Source of the DNA: Clostridiales bacterium mt11 | GTDB lineage: Bacteria > Bacillota > Clostridia > Tissierellales > Tepidimicrobiaceae | Direction of reading: 5' to 3' | Length of the DNA: 64,000 bases | Assembly (NCBI GenBank): GCA_001282665.1 | Contig: LN874948.1 | Coordinates: 24,984 to 88,983 of the forward strand | Shown: positions 32,806 through 41,425 of the stretch, piece by piece | Layout of the letters: each line of letters starts with the position of its first letter | How positions within the stretch are numbered: the first letter of the stretch is position 1 | The notes under the pieces: model-generated | The model's input: the letters and a program-made list of their open reading frames with translations, nothing else | Told to the model about the DNA's origin: nothing | The model's database searches: none | Position numbers and translations under genes: made by a program

Positions 32806-34584
32806 TTATAAAATTAAATTAGGCAGTGATAAAACGCTATAAACATGAGAAGTTGGACTGCTATTTATATTTCCTCCAAAAGCGTTTAAAAGCTTTCTAT
32901 ATTTTTCATATATTTCCTCATCCTTTGTAATAGTATATAACTTTATTAAATCTAATGCTGCCATGGAATTTCCTGAGGGTATAGCTCCATCATAAACATC
33001 TTTTGGTCTAAATATTAACTCTTCTGAAATACTACTGTAATAAAACAATCCGCCATCTTTATCATCCCAAAATAGATTAAGCATATCCTTTATAAGTTTT
33101 TTGCCGATTTCTAAATAAACTTGATCCTCTGTAGCTTCATAGAGTTCTAATAATCCATATATAAGAAAAGCATAATCCTCTAAAAAACCAAAATTATAGG
33201 CTTCTCCGTTGATATAGGTAGATAGTAGTCTACCTTCTTTGTCTATACAATTAGTTATAATAAAATCTGCTGTCTTTTTAGCCTTGTCGATATATATCTT
33301 CTTACCAAATACCTTTCCACTGTAGGATAAAGCAGCGATTATTAACCCATTCCAAGAAATAAGTATTTTTTCATCTCTATGGGGTTTAGTCCTATTATCC
33401 CTATAGGAAAATAACATATCCCTCATACTATCTAGTTTACTTTTATCTACCTCAGTTATTGAGCTTAAATCTTTTCCTATAAGATTTGGTATATTCTTTC
33501 CTTCAAAGTTTCCATTTTCAGTTATATCATAATAGCTGCAATAAAACTTTCCATATTCTTCTCCTAGTAGATTAACTATTTCATCATACCCAAATATATA
33601 AAATTTACCTTCTTCTCCTTCCGTTTCCGCATCCAATGCAGCATAAAAACCTCCATCTTGAGAGGACATATCTCTTAATAAAAACTCAAATATCTTTTCA
33701 GTTATTTCCATATAAAGGGAATTCCCTGTTATTTCATAGGCTTTAGTGTAAGCAATACTCAATAGTGCATTATCATACAGCATCTTTTCAAAATGGGGAA
33801 CCAGCCATTTTTCATCTACAGAATATCTATAAAATCCAAAACCTATATGGTCAAAAATTCCTCCCTTATACATGCTCTCCAAGGTATATTTCGCCATGGC
33901 TAAAGCTTTCTCGTCTTTTCTTTTATACCCATATTCTAATAAAAACAACATATATTGAGGTAGCGGAAATTTAGGTCTATATGAAAAACCTCCATTGATG
34001 TCATCAAAACTGTTTTCTAGGTCTTCCTTCGTCTTAATAAATATATATTCTCCAATATCTTCTTTAAAATAAGAATTATACTTATATTCTACTTCTTCTA
34101 AAATATGATTGCTTTCATCAATTATATTTTCTTTATCCTTATCCCAAACCTTTTTCACCTTATCCAACAAATCTATCAACCCCACCATCCTATTTCTAGT
34201 CCTCTTAGGAAAATATGTGCCAGCAAAAAAAGGTTTCTTATGGGAAGTAAGTATTAGATTAAGAGGCCATCCTGCCGAACCCGTCATAGCTTCAGCAAAG
34301 GTTATATAGACTTTATCTATATCTGGTCTTTCCTCTCTATCCACCTTTATAGGTACATAATATCTATTTAATATATCCGCTACTTCTTCATCTTGGAAAG
34401 ATTCTCTATTCATATTGTGGCACCATCTACAGGTTGAATAACCTATAGATAAAAATATAGGCTTATCTTCTTCTTTTGCCTTTTGAAAGGCTTCATCCGA
34501 CCAAGGATACCAGTCTACAGGATTATATGCGTGTTGAAGTAAGTATGGGGATTTTTCATGGATTAATCTATTGGTATTAGTCAT
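32806..34584 (-). CDS. YyaL-type thioredoxin-domain protein (DUF255/Spata20 family)
   Basis: A 592-residue protein. The N-terminal thioredoxin-like domain has the family start RLIHEKSPYLLQHAYNPVDWY and the motif GYSTCRWCHNMNRESF (usually CHWCHVM), then IKVDREERPDIDKVY. A (alpha/alpha)6 glycosidase-like barrel follows (GGFYAALDAETEGEEGKFY, NSMAALDLIKLY). The family usually runs about 80 residues longer; here the protein stops after LSLPNLIL, so the far C-terminus is missing. The function of the family is not established. The gene stands alone upstream of the Cys T-box. Confidence 0.88.
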   Translation of the reverse strand: MTNTNRLIHEKSPYLLQHAYNPVDWYPWSDEAFQKAKEEDKPIFLSIGYSTCRWCHNMNRESFQDEEVADILNRYYVPIKVDREERPDIDKVYITFAEAMTGSAGWPLNLILTSHKKPFFAGTYFPKRTRNRMVGLIDLLDKVKKVWDKDKENIIDESNHILEEVEYKYNSYFKEDIGEYIFIKTKEDLENSFDDINGGFSYRPKFPLPQYMLFLLEYGYKRKDEKALAMAKYTLESMYKGGIFDHIGFGFYRYSVDEKWLVPHFEKMLYDNALLSIAYTKAYEITGNSLYMEITEKIFEFLLRDMSSQDGGFYAALDAETEGEEGKFYIFGYDEIVNLLGEEYGKFYCSYYDITENGNFEGKNIPNLIGKDLSSITEVDKSKLDSMRDMLFSYRDNRTKPHRDEKILISWNGLIIAALSYSGKVFGKKIYIDKAKKTADFIITNCIDKEGRLLSTYINGEAYNFGFLEDYAFLIYGLLELYEATEDQVYLEIGKKLIKDMLNLFWDDKDGGLFYYSSISEELIFRPKDVYDGAIPSGNSMAALDLIKLYTITKDEEIYEKYRKLLNAFGGNINSSPTSHVYSVLSLPNLIL

Positions 34585-34877
34585 ACTATACCTTCTTTCA
34601 TAACTTATTTGAATTTAGTATACCCCAAAAAATCATAATCACCCATAAAAAATACTTCCAAGTAGATAGTCTAAATTTTAATTAATTAAGCTGTCTACTT
34701 TGGAAGTATCATATCACACCGACATTTTAAAATTATAATTTAATCTCTCCTCTACTAATTCTTTTCGATAAATCCTTTACTATTCTTATTGAATCTTGAT
34801 TTATTTCAGCCTTTATTCCGTTCCAGTATAGTGCGAATCAAAAATATCTAAATCAAATAATTTCCCTAATTTTTTAT
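34585..34877. other. Intergenic region after the first arsR gene
   Basis: These 293 bp hold no intact gene. A terminator hairpin lies at 34643-34709. On the minus strand between it and arsR, one frame near 34740-34830 reads WNGIKAEINQDSIRIVKDL and ends in a stop. It looks like the tail of a lost gene, but I cannot name it. Confidence 0.4.
34643..34709 (-). terminator. Long hairpin terminator after the ars minus-strand unit
   Basis: On the minus strand, ATACTTCCAAAGTAGACAG pairs imperfectly with CTATCTACTTGGAAGTAT around an AT loop and is followed by TTTTTTATG. Confidence 0.75.
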
Positions 34878-35249
34878 TTAAAATTTCTCAAAAGCCCTAC
34901 CTTCTTTAAGTCCATCACAAGAAAGACCATTTTGCTTATATCTTTTTAATCTTTCATAGTCTTTTCGATACATATCATACTTCATAGTATGTTCTTCTAT
35001 AATTTCTTTTATAAAGGGATATTCTTTTATTCCATTTTTATTTATTTTATAATACACATAATTTCCAAGCTTATAATTATCTAATATTTTGGCATTAATC
35101 AATCGATTTAAATGTCGGGAAGCATTTGATTGTGTAATATCAAGTACTGTCTCAATTTCACATACACATAATTCTTCATCCTTTAATATATTTAATATTC
35201 TCATTCGAGTTTCATCAGCAAGAGCTTTCATAACCTGTATTAAATCCAT
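34878..35249 (-). CDS. ArsR-family arsenite-responsive repressor (first copy)
   Basis: A 123-residue winged-helix repressor. ALADETRMRILNILKDEELCVCEIETVL contains the arsenic-sensing CVC pair of the ArsR type, followed by the recognition helix QSNASRHLNRLINAKIL and the wing NYVYYKINKNG. The C-terminus is longer than usual and carries an extra Cys. The ATG at 35249 follows GGAGGTG; the earlier in-frame start at 35258 lies within the RBS. It is on the same strand as, and downstream of, the intact ACR3 gene, but is separated by a 320-nt leader with its own promoter. Confidence 0.92.
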   Translation of the reverse strand: MDLIQVMKALADETRMRILNILKDEELCVCEIETVLDITQSNASRHLNRLINAKILDNYKLGNYVYYKINKNGIKEYPFIKEIIEEHTMKYDMYRKDYERLKRYKQNGLSCDGLKEGRAFEKF

Positions 35250-35258
35250 TAATATCAC

Positions 35259-35576
35259 CTCCCTATTCTCCAGATATTTTTATATAGCTTTTTATTTATT
35301 AATTAAATTCTTATTTTCATAATAGATTCGAAAATTTTTCCCAATGTTTTTTAATAATCCATACATTCTTTGGTATTCTCACTATTCAAAGATATACTGC
35401 TATTATTCTATATTTCATGAAGAATAGCATAAATAATTAGTTCTGCTTTTTCAATTTCATTTATATTTTCATTACATAGCAACTCGTATTATATACATAG
35501 TTTCTGCCTTATAGATGACAACAATTCATAAATAGAGCCTATTTATAATCATATAAGTATATTCATTTTTATCTAT
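35259..35576. other. Long leader upstream of arsR
   Basis: About 320 bp between the predicted promoter and arsR. No intact ORF is present. One minus-strand frame (35539-35303) spans 79 codons with three internal stops and contains a protein-like stretch (YELLCNENINEIEKAELII). It may be a decayed gene, but three stops in AT-rich DNA are not strong evidence. Confidence 0.35.
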
Positions 35577-35605
35577 ATCATATTTTATATGATTTTTATT
35601 GTCAA
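35577..35605 (-). promoter_or_regulatory. Predicted promoter of the arsR transcript
   Basis: TTGACA (35600-35605), a 17-bp spacer and TATGAT (35577-35582) on the minus strand. ATATGAT-type half-sites lie around the -10 and just downstream, and may be ArsR contacts. Confidence 0.6.
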
Positions 35606-35614
35606 CTTTTTAAT

Positions 35615-35651
35615 AATACAAGAAGCCAGAAATTTGCTGGCCTCTTGTATT
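35615..35651 (-). terminator. Hairpin terminator after the ACR3 gene
   Basis: AATACAAGAGGCCAGC pairs with GCTGGCTTCTTGTATT-like arms (one mismatch) just beyond the stop. The U-tract is weak. Confidence 0.55.
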
Positions 35652-35658
35652 ATTATTC

Positions 35659-36717
35659 TTATTTTGGAAACCACCCTTTTGTTCTATTTGCTATTCCTAC
35701 TAAAGCTAACATAATAGGAACTTCTGTTAACACACCTACTACTGTAGCCAATGCAGCACTTGATTTTAAACCAAATAGTGAAATAGCAACAGCAACAGCT
35801 AACTCAAAGAAATTACTCGCTCCAATCATACCTGCTGGGGCAGCAATATTATGAGGCAATTTCCATAATCTTGCCCATCCATATGCAATTCCAAATATTA
35901 AGAATGTCTGAATTGTTAATGGAATTGCTATTAATATTATGTGTAATGGATTGTTTAAAATAATATCTCCTTGAAATGAGAAAATAATAATCAAAGTGAG
36001 AAGTAATCCCATTATAGTTATATTATCAAATTTTTTCAAGAACTCATTTTGAAAATACTCAATGCCTTTATTTTTTATGACTAATTTCCTTGTTAAATAT
36101 CCTGCTGTTAGGGGAATAACCACAAAAAGTATAGTTGATAATATTAAGGTTTTATATGGTACTGCAACGTTGCTTACTCCCAATAAAATTGCTACTATAG
36201 GTGTAAAAGCAAATAATATAATCAAGTCATTTATGGCTACTTGGATAAGGGTATATGCAGGATCCCCTTTTGTTAAATGACTCCAAACAAAAACCATTGC
36301 TGTACAAGGTGCTGCTCCAAGTAAAACTGCACCAGCTAAATATTCTATAGCTAGATTTTCTGGTATAAATGCCTTAAATACAATTTTTAGAAAAAACGTT
36401 GCAATTAGATACATGGTAAACGGCTTAATAAGCCAATTTGTTATACATGTAACAATGAGTCCTTTTGGTTTCTTAGTTGCATTAACTATACTTGAAAAAT
36501 CTATTTTAAGCATCATTGGATAAATCATAAGCCATATAAGAATAGCAACAGGTATAGAAACATTATAATATTCAAATTCATTTAGTGTTCTAGGAATTGA
36601 TGGTATATACTTTCCGATAAGTATACCTATAATGATACATAATGCCACCCATAAAGTAAGATACTTTTGAAAAACACCTAGACCTTGGTCGTTTGATTTA
36701 ATATCATTATTCTTCAT
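35659..36717 (-). CDS. ACR3-family arsenite efflux permease
   Basis: A 352-residue protein with about ten membrane segments that exports arsenite from the cytoplasm. Family blocks are seen: the conserved cysteine in GAAPCTAMVFVWS, PLTAGYLTRK, and the C-terminal block GMIGASNFFELAVAVAISLFG. The frame is intact from end to end, unlike most neighbouring ars genes. The ATG at 36717 follows GGAGG. It lies downstream of the decayed arsD-arsA-thioredoxin-like genes on the same strand and was probably their operon partner. Confidence 0.93.
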   Translation of the reverse strand: MKNNDIKSNDQGLGVFQKYLTLWVALCIIIGILIGKYIPSIPRTLNEFEYYNVSIPVAILIWLMIYPMMLKIDFSSIVNATKKPKGLIVTCITNWLIKPFTMYLIATFFLKIVFKAFIPENLAIEYLAGAVLLGAAPCTAMVFVWSHLTKGDPAYTLIQVAINDLIILFAFTPIVAILLGVSNVAVPYKTLILSTILFVVIPLTAGYLTRKLVIKNKGIEYFQNEFLKKFDNITIMGLLLTLIIIFSFQGDIILNNPLHIILIAIPLTIQTFLIFGIAYGWARLWKLPHNIAAPAGMIGASNFFELAVAVAISLFGLKSSAALATVVGVLTEVPIMLALVGIANRTKGWFPK

Positions 36718-36770
36718 AATTATATGCCTCCTAACATTTTTATTTTTAATTCAAATTTCTATGTTAAAAC

Positions 36771-37104
36771 TTACTTACTAAATTCTTCACTAACCTTATC
36801 TAAAATTATTTTATTAGATATTCCTCCATAAAATATAACCTTTTATTAATAGCAGTTAAAGGTAGTCCATAATCTACATCTAAAGCTTTGTTTATATATT
36901 TGTATTTACTCATGTCCTTTTGAAACTCATCTATAAATTTAGCTTCTACTTTATCTTTTATATCTTTTTCTTTTATAAAATTAACAAATTCAAAATACAA
37001 CTATCCATATTTCTAGAAGAACCACAATATCTTTCACAACTACATTCACTGCTAACATGAAAATCTTTTACACCAAAAATCTCAACTTTAACTTTATTAT
37101 CTAC
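36771..37104 (-). pseudogene. Frameshifted thioredoxin-like ars-cluster gene
   Basis: Reading across three frames gives a coherent protein: VEIFGVKDFHVSSECSCERYC, then LYFEFVNFIKEKDIKDKVEA and GLPLTAINKRLYF, then YGGISNKIILDKVSEEFSK. This resembles a small Cys-rich thioredoxin-fold protein seen in clostridial ars operons (recalled, not checked). One base is missing near 37002 and one T from a T-run near 36831, and no ATG remains at the 5' end (a stop precedes GTA). The uninterrupted piece 36806-37000 is only a fragment of it. It lies between arsA and ACR3. Confidence 0.75.
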
Positions 37105-37966
37105 TTAAATCTCCTCCTTAAAGACTGTTTCTGCAATTTGCTGTAACATTTCAATCCCTTTAATTTCTGTATTAAACATTGGTATAGGAAGTATATTGGC
37201 ATTTTCAAATCTTTGTTTTATTTCATCAATATATTGTAATTGCATATCCCTTCTCTTCTTAAAAAATGAACTTTGAGCTTGTTCTTCTGGAATAATTAAA
37301 TTTATTACAACTGATTATATTTTTATTCTAAAGTCTTCTAATTCTTTAGATGCTCTATAAGCTTCTATCATTGGAGTTTTCCCAGAATACATTACAAAGC
37401 TAAATGTAGTTTTCTCTTCATTTTTCATCATTTCCATAGCTTTATCAAATCTTTCTTTTTGTATCTTATCTGCATCACTTATTCCCGTTGAAATACCAGC
37501 TTTTAATTAAACTTGCTCTAATCCATAGGAAGTTCTAAAAGCCTTAATGTGTGACCCGTAGGTGCAGTATCAAATACTATAACATCAAAATCATCTTCAT
37601 TAGCATATTGAATAAATTTCTGGAATGTTGCCATTTCCTCAGTCCAAGGAGAATTTAATTTTTCTTCCATTGCTTTAATAGTGTTTTCGTCAAGTATTCC
37701 TTTCGCATCATCTAAAATTGATTTTTTATAATCTTTCGTAGCTTTCTTTTGATCAATTTTCACAGCATATAAGTTTTTAACTCCATCTATTCTTGTAACT
37801 TCATTAGAAATTGGTTTATCTAGAACATTTCCGATATGTGCAGCAGGATCTGTTGTCATGAGCAAAGTTTTAAAACCTTTAATTGCAATCTGAACAGCAG
37901 TAATACATGCCATAGAAGTTTTCCTACTCCTCCTTTTCCTGAAAAGAAAATAAATTTCGTTTCCAT
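37105..37966 (-). pseudogene. arsA: Disrupted arsenite-transporting ATPase ArsA
   Basis: The ATG at 37966 begins METKFIFFSGKGGVGK, the ArsA deviant Walker A. One A is missing from an A-run at about 37920, which breaks the frame inside GKT. The main open part (37913-37518) has MTTDPAAHIGNVLDKP and VFDTAPTGHTLRLLELPMD, then a stop. Translation of the rest shows GISDADKIQKERFDKAMEMM, FVMYSGKTPMIEAYRASKELED and NLIIPEEQAQSSFFKKRRDMQ, with another in-frame stop near 37317 at a position where Q would be expected. The total length fits an intact gene minus two bases. It cannot give active ArsA. Confidence 0.88.
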
Positions 37967-37967
37967 T

Positions 37968-38183
37968 TTAGATAACACCCCTATTTTGTATTTTATCTTC
38001 TATTTCCTCTAATGTGGCATAATCATGTGTCTTAGCTACCTTACCATTAATAATAGTAATTGGAAGTATACTTTTTCTTTAAAAACTCAATATTCTCACC
38101 TAATTTTACTAATCTTTCATCAGAGTTTGGACCACAAAGTCCTGTAGCACAACACATTGGTAGTTCAAAAATTCTATTTTCAT
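37968..38183 (-). pseudogene. arsD: Disrupted arsenic metallochaperone ArsD
   Basis: The ATG at 38183 with a TAGGAGA site begins MKIE. A missing A near 38172 shifts the frame before IFELPMCCATGLCGPNSDERL, which holds the paired cysteines that carry arsenite to ArsA. After FLKKKY the middle (about 40 residues in the family) is absent. Another frame then supplies LPITIINGKVAKTHDYATLEEIEDKIQ and a normal end that abuts the arsA start. The gene has therefore lost both its frame and its central segment. Confidence 0.85.
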
Positions 38184-38481
38184 TTCTTCTCCTATGTATA
38201 TGAATACATTTGAATATAGTCATATATTTTCCAATATTCAACATATACATATATCATAAGTATTTTCTTAATAAATAAAACTAGATACTTATAATACTTT
38301 TAAATCAACATTTGAAAATCCCGCTGTATCCTACAATAAATAGTTTCCCTTTCAACTATATCTACAATACCCATTTTAGATATCATTGTTGACTCAAAAT
38401 TTCTTCCTATTATTTTATTCTTTGACTGTATTTCATATTTATTTAGTAATAAACTATATGATTATATTCGTTTATACTCAT

Positions 38482-38510
38482 ATAGTATGCTTTTGCTTTT
38501 TAATTGTCAA
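38482..38510 (-). promoter_or_regulatory. Predicted promoter of the arsD-arsA unit
   Basis: TTGACA (38505-38510), a 17-bp spacer and TACTAT (38482-38487) on the minus strand. The inverted half-sites ATATGA/TCATAT lie downstream of the -10. Confidence 0.65.
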
Positions 38511-38541
38511 CCTTTTTAAAGAAATCTTTTTTTAAAAAAGG

Positions 38542-38570
38542 TTGACAAATTTGAAGGTCATGAATATTAT
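38542..38570 (+). promoter_or_regulatory. Predicted promoter of the second arsR operon
   Basis: TTGACA (38542-38547), a 17-bp spacer and TATTAT (38565-38570), close to consensus. Confidence 0.7.
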
Positions 38571-38580
38571 AATAATTGTT

Positions 38581-38600
38581 ACATCAAACTTTCTTGATGT
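38581..38600 (+). promoter_or_regulatory. Predicted ArsR operator
   Basis: ACATCAA and TTGATGT are inverted around a 6-nt spacer, 10 bases downstream of the -10. The ATCAA-N-TTGAT pattern is typical of ArsR/SmtB operators. Confidence 0.65.
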
Positions 38601-38638
38601 ATATATAAAATTATTTTGATTTATTAGGAGGAATATAA

Positions 38639-38953
38639 ATGAATAAACCATTTAGTGATTATGCTCAAGTTTTTAATGCTATGGCTGATGAACTGCGACT
38701 TAAAGTGCTTTTATATTTATATGTAAACGGTGAAAGATGCGTCTGTGATATAGGCAGCTATTTCAATATTGGTCAATCCGGCATCTCCTACCATCTTAAA
38801 ATATTACATGAAGCAAATATTATTAATAAAAGAAAAGTTGCCGTATGGAATTACTACTCGTTGAATCAGAATAATGATATTTATGAATTGTTAAAAGATA
38901 TTTTTAAAAATGTGAATAAAGAGGAGTGGAAGCACAATGTCTCAAATGGGTAG
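38639..38953 (+). CDS. ArsR-family repressor (second copy)
   Basis: A 104-residue ArsR/SmtB regulator: AMADELRLKVLLYLYVNGERCVCDIGSYF contains the CVC arsenic site, then QSGISYHLKILHEANIINKRK as helix-turn-helix and WNYYSLNQ as wing. The frame is intact. The ATG follows AGGAGGAATATAA. An operator-like inverted repeat lies 38 bases upstream. The end overlaps the permease start by 17 bases, so the two are coupled. It is only distantly similar to the first arsR, so the island may join two units. Confidence 0.93.
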   Translation: MNKPFSDYAQVFNAMADELRLKVLLYLYVNGERCVCDIGSYFNIGQSGISYHLKILHEANIINKRKVAVWNYYSLNQNNDIYELLKDIFKNVNKEEWKHNVSNG

Positions 38954-39859
38954 TTTAATGGAAGTAATAAAAATGTTTTTATTTCTTATGGGAGAATTAC
39001 TGTTGCTTTTTATTGGAGTTAGCTTTCTTGTAGCTCTAATTCAAATTTACTTATCAAAAGATAAAATTAAAAAAATACTTACTACTCCTAGAAAAACTCT
39101 AAATGGTATATTTGGAGCTATTTTAGGGGCTGTAACACCTTTTTGTTCCTGTTCTACCGTTCCTATTTTGGTAGGACTCTTAAAAAGTGACGCCCCCTTT
39201 TCAGGAACTATATCATTTTTATTAACATCACCTATATTGAATCCTGCAATTATAGCATTGTTCTTAACATTTTTTGATCTAAAAGCAACCATTATATATA
39301 TCGCTTTTACTTTTACATTCGCAGTTATTATTGGATTGTTACTTGATAAACTTGGTTTTGAAAAAGAAATTAAAAATGTAAGTATTAAGGGTGAACAAAT
39401 GGACGATATAGTTTATGAAAATCTTGAAGGCACATTTTTAAAGAAAAATATAACAGCTTTTAAATACGCCTTTTTTGAGTCCTTAGTTCTATTAAAAAAA
39501 GTACTCCCTTACTTACTCCTTGGTGCTGGTATTGGCTCATTTATATATGAATTTATTCCTAAAGATTTACTATCTAACTTTGCTGGAAAATCAAATATAT
39601 TATCAGTACCTATTGCTGCTTTAGTAGGTATCCCTATGTATATAAGGACGGAAACAATATACCTATTTCAAGGATACTTATTGATAAGGGAGTAGGCTAT
39701 GGAACAATGGTAGCACTTATTATTGGCGGAGCTGGGGCAAGTATTCCTGAACTTTCATTATTAAGCTCCATATTTAAAAAGAAGATGATAATTGCATTCG
39801 TTCTTTCCATATTTACCGTAGCAATTATTACAGGATATGTATTTAATATGATTATGTAG
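38937..39859 (+). pseudogene. Frameshifted ArsP-type permease
   Basis: A predicted eight-segment permease of the DUF318/ArsP group, which exports organic arsenicals or related metal species. The hallmark TPFCSCSTVPILVGLL is present near residue 60, with FLLTSPILNPAIIALFL after it. The first frame ends at 39695 after YIRTETIYLF. One base is missing near 39659, and the other frame continues IPISRILIDKGVGYGTMVALIIGGAGASIPEL to the stop at 39859. The length (923 nt) fits one lost base. The truncated product lacks the last two membrane segments. The start follows GAGGAG. Confidence 0.85.
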
Positions 39860-39873
39860 TAGGAGGTGATAAT

Positions 39874-39998
39874 ATGGTTAAAAAAAATACTACTCTTTCT
39901 AATCTATTTAAGAAAAAAAATCATCTTGTTGTTCTATAGAAATTATAGAGGAAGATAATAAAAAAGATGAGAAAAAACCAAAAGACAAAGAAATATAA
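39874..39998 (+). pseudogene. Frameshifted small Cys-Cys protein of the ars operon
   Basis: An ATG behind AGGAGGTG starts MVKKNTTLSNLFKKK. The A-run that follows has eight A, where six or nine would keep the frame. In the shifted frame the protein continues SSCCSIEIIEEDNKKDEKKPK to a stop. Total length 125 nt, consistent with one lost base. Similar small CC-containing proteins occur after such permeases in Clostridia (recalled, not checked). Confidence 0.6.
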
Positions 39999-40237
39999 AA
40001 TAAAAAATACTAATAAAGGTATTGACTTATTACAGCCAATGCCTTTATTGTGACTTATTGCCAATTTTTATTTTTCATAACCTTGCTTTACTTAAATATA
40101 CTTTTTGATACATTAACTATTCAAATATTTTCAGAATGACTACCATTAGTAGTTATGACAAATCTATGGGTTTGTCTTTTTCTTAGCAATAAATAAGTTT
40201 AATAGAACCATTTTAACTTATCAAAAGACATTTAATA
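39999..40237. other. Intergenic region between the ars island and tRNA-Thr
   Basis: No ORF is seen. AATAAAGG...CCTTTATT (about 40011-40050) can form an imperfect stem that may terminate the plus-strand ars transcript, but no clear U-tract follows. Confidence 0.4.
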
Positions 40238-40313
40238 TGGAGCCAATAAAGGGATTCGAACCCTTGACCTGCAGTTTACGAAACTGCTGCTCTGCCAACT
40301 GAGCTATATTGGC
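40238..40313 (-). tRNA. tRNA-Thr (CGT)
   Basis: The 76-nt gene has acceptor arms GCCAATA and TATTGGC, the anticodon arm GCAGTTTCGTAAACTGC with anticodon CGT, T-arm GGGTTCGAATCCC and an encoded CCA. It lies at the right border of the ars island. tRNA genes are frequent integration sites, but no flanking repeat was found. Confidence 0.97.
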
Positions 40314-40381
40314 TTAAAATTTGAATTAAATCATAGTTATAATATACTACATTTTTATGAAATTGTCATCATCTTTTACGT

Positions 40382-41089
40382 CTATATTTCATTAATGAAC
40401 TCTACCTTTTCATTGTCATTATATAATATGAACTCAAACTCCTCAGCATTACCGCTAAAGTTTGATCTTTTAAGTTCATTTTCCACTATAAAATTGAGTT
40501 TAAATTTTTTTATTTCCTTACCCGCCATGGTAATCATAGGTTCTTTATCTATTTCGTCCCCTTCAAATATAAACTCCTCTTGAGAAACGTATCCTCCATG
40601 AAATTCTGGAAACAATAATTTGATATGAAACTGTTGAACATCCTTGCTGCAATTTTCTAATTCAAACGTATAGTTTACTATAACCTTATCATCATCTATT
40701 GCACTAAAATCTAATCCTCTATTATTGTCTTCTCGATTATAATATATGGCATTTAAACCTTTAGACATGCTCTTTGCTGTCTTTATTATAGGAGTAGAAA
40801 ATTTAGAAATAAAAAGATATATTATAATAACCCAGATAATCCTTTTTCCTGTGGTTTCAAAATATGTAGATTCTCCATATTTATAAACTCCTTTAAATCC
40901 ATAATAGATTAAAATTGGATGTAGAATATTAGCATAATAAAAGCGTCCTCCATTTATCTTGATGGGTTTAAATATTCTTATTAAGAAACTATTAGGATTA
41001 CTATTGGTATTAAATAATAGTATTGTTCCAATTAGAATCAATAGAATTGATAGTATTTTTTTAATTTTAATATTACGTTCCTCTGCCAT
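40382..41089 (-). CDS. Hypothetical membrane protein with an extracytoplasmic beta domain
   Basis: A 235-residue protein with membrane segments at about 9-26 and 83-98 and possibly 52-66, followed by a C-terminal domain of about 130 residues (VIVNYTFELENCSKDVQQFHIKL, FKLNFIVENEL) with alternating beta-type composition. I recognise no family. The ATG at 41089 follows GGAGAAGAA. It has no close partner: a tRNA gene is downstream, and a short phosphatase remnant lies upstream. Function unknown. Confidence 0.7.
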   Translation of the reverse strand: MAEERNIKIKKILSILLILIGTILLFNTNSNPNSFLIRIFKPIKINGGRFYYANILHPILIYYGFKGVYKYGESTYFETTGKRIIWVIIIYLFISKFSTPIIKTAKSMSKGLNAIYYNREDNNRGLDFSAIDDDKVIVNYTFELENCSKDVQQFHIKLLFPEFHGGYVSQEEFIFEGDEIDKEPMITMAGKEIKKFKLNFIVENELKRSNFSGNAEEFEFILYNDNEKVEFINEI

Positions 41090-41197
41090 TTCTTCTCCTC
41101 CAATTTAATATTTAAATCAAAAAATATTATATAATTATAGATTACAGCAAATGCTCTTGGGAATTAGTGAAAACTATTTCTCTCTTGTTTCCGTCTA

Positions 41198-41284
41198 CTA
41201 TCCAAAAGGAAAGTCAGCTCTTCCCTCGTGTCTATCTTCTAAATCCGCTTGAGATTCTCCATGTCTTACCACTAAAATTTCCAT
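41198..41284 (-). pseudogene. Remnant of a histidine-phosphatase gene (28 codons)
   Basis: An ATG with a strong GGAGGGG site begins MEILVVRHGESQADLEDRHEG, the RHG catalytic start of the histidine phosphatase/phosphoglycerate mutase family (normally about 200 residues). It stops after 28 codons at two TAG codons in a row, and nothing recognisable follows. The remnant is enclosed in a 336-bp stretch (41090-41425) without other features. Confidence 0.75.
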
Positions 41285-41425
41285 AAAAGCCCCTCCAATA
41301 ACTCATTTTTACTTTAAATGTTAGTCTATATATTAATCATTCTACCTTTTTCACAAAACTCCTTCATAATTTTAATATAGGAGGGGATAAAATACTCAAT
41401 CCCCTTCTACATTTATAGATTCAAC

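Larger units (their letters stand above)
38184..38638. other. Divergent regulatory region of the ars island
   Basis: These 455 bp between arsD and the second arsR hold no intact gene. Two near-consensus promoters point outward, and their -35 boxes lie in an inverted repeat (TTGTCAACCTTTTT and AAAAAAGGTTGACAA, 38503-38548). ArsR-type operators flank them. Confidence 0.6.

Noticed and set aside
35303..35539. Possible decayed gene in the arsR leader (79 codons, three stops)
   Set aside because: Three stops in AT-rich DNA do not separate it from chance, and no family is recognisable.
36806..37000. 64-codon frame read as an independent protein
   Set aside because: Sequence on both sides continues the same protein in other frames, so it is the middle of a frameshifted gene.
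37518..37913. 131-codon frame read as a complete ATPase
   Set aside because: It lacks the ATP loop, which is upstream in another frame, and the C-terminal half. It is a fragment of the disrupted arsA.
38047..38250. 67-codon frame with MCCATGLCGP read as an intact small arsenic protein
   Set aside because: Its first 25 codons are upstream non-coding sequence and its end is out of frame. It is a piece of the disrupted arsD.
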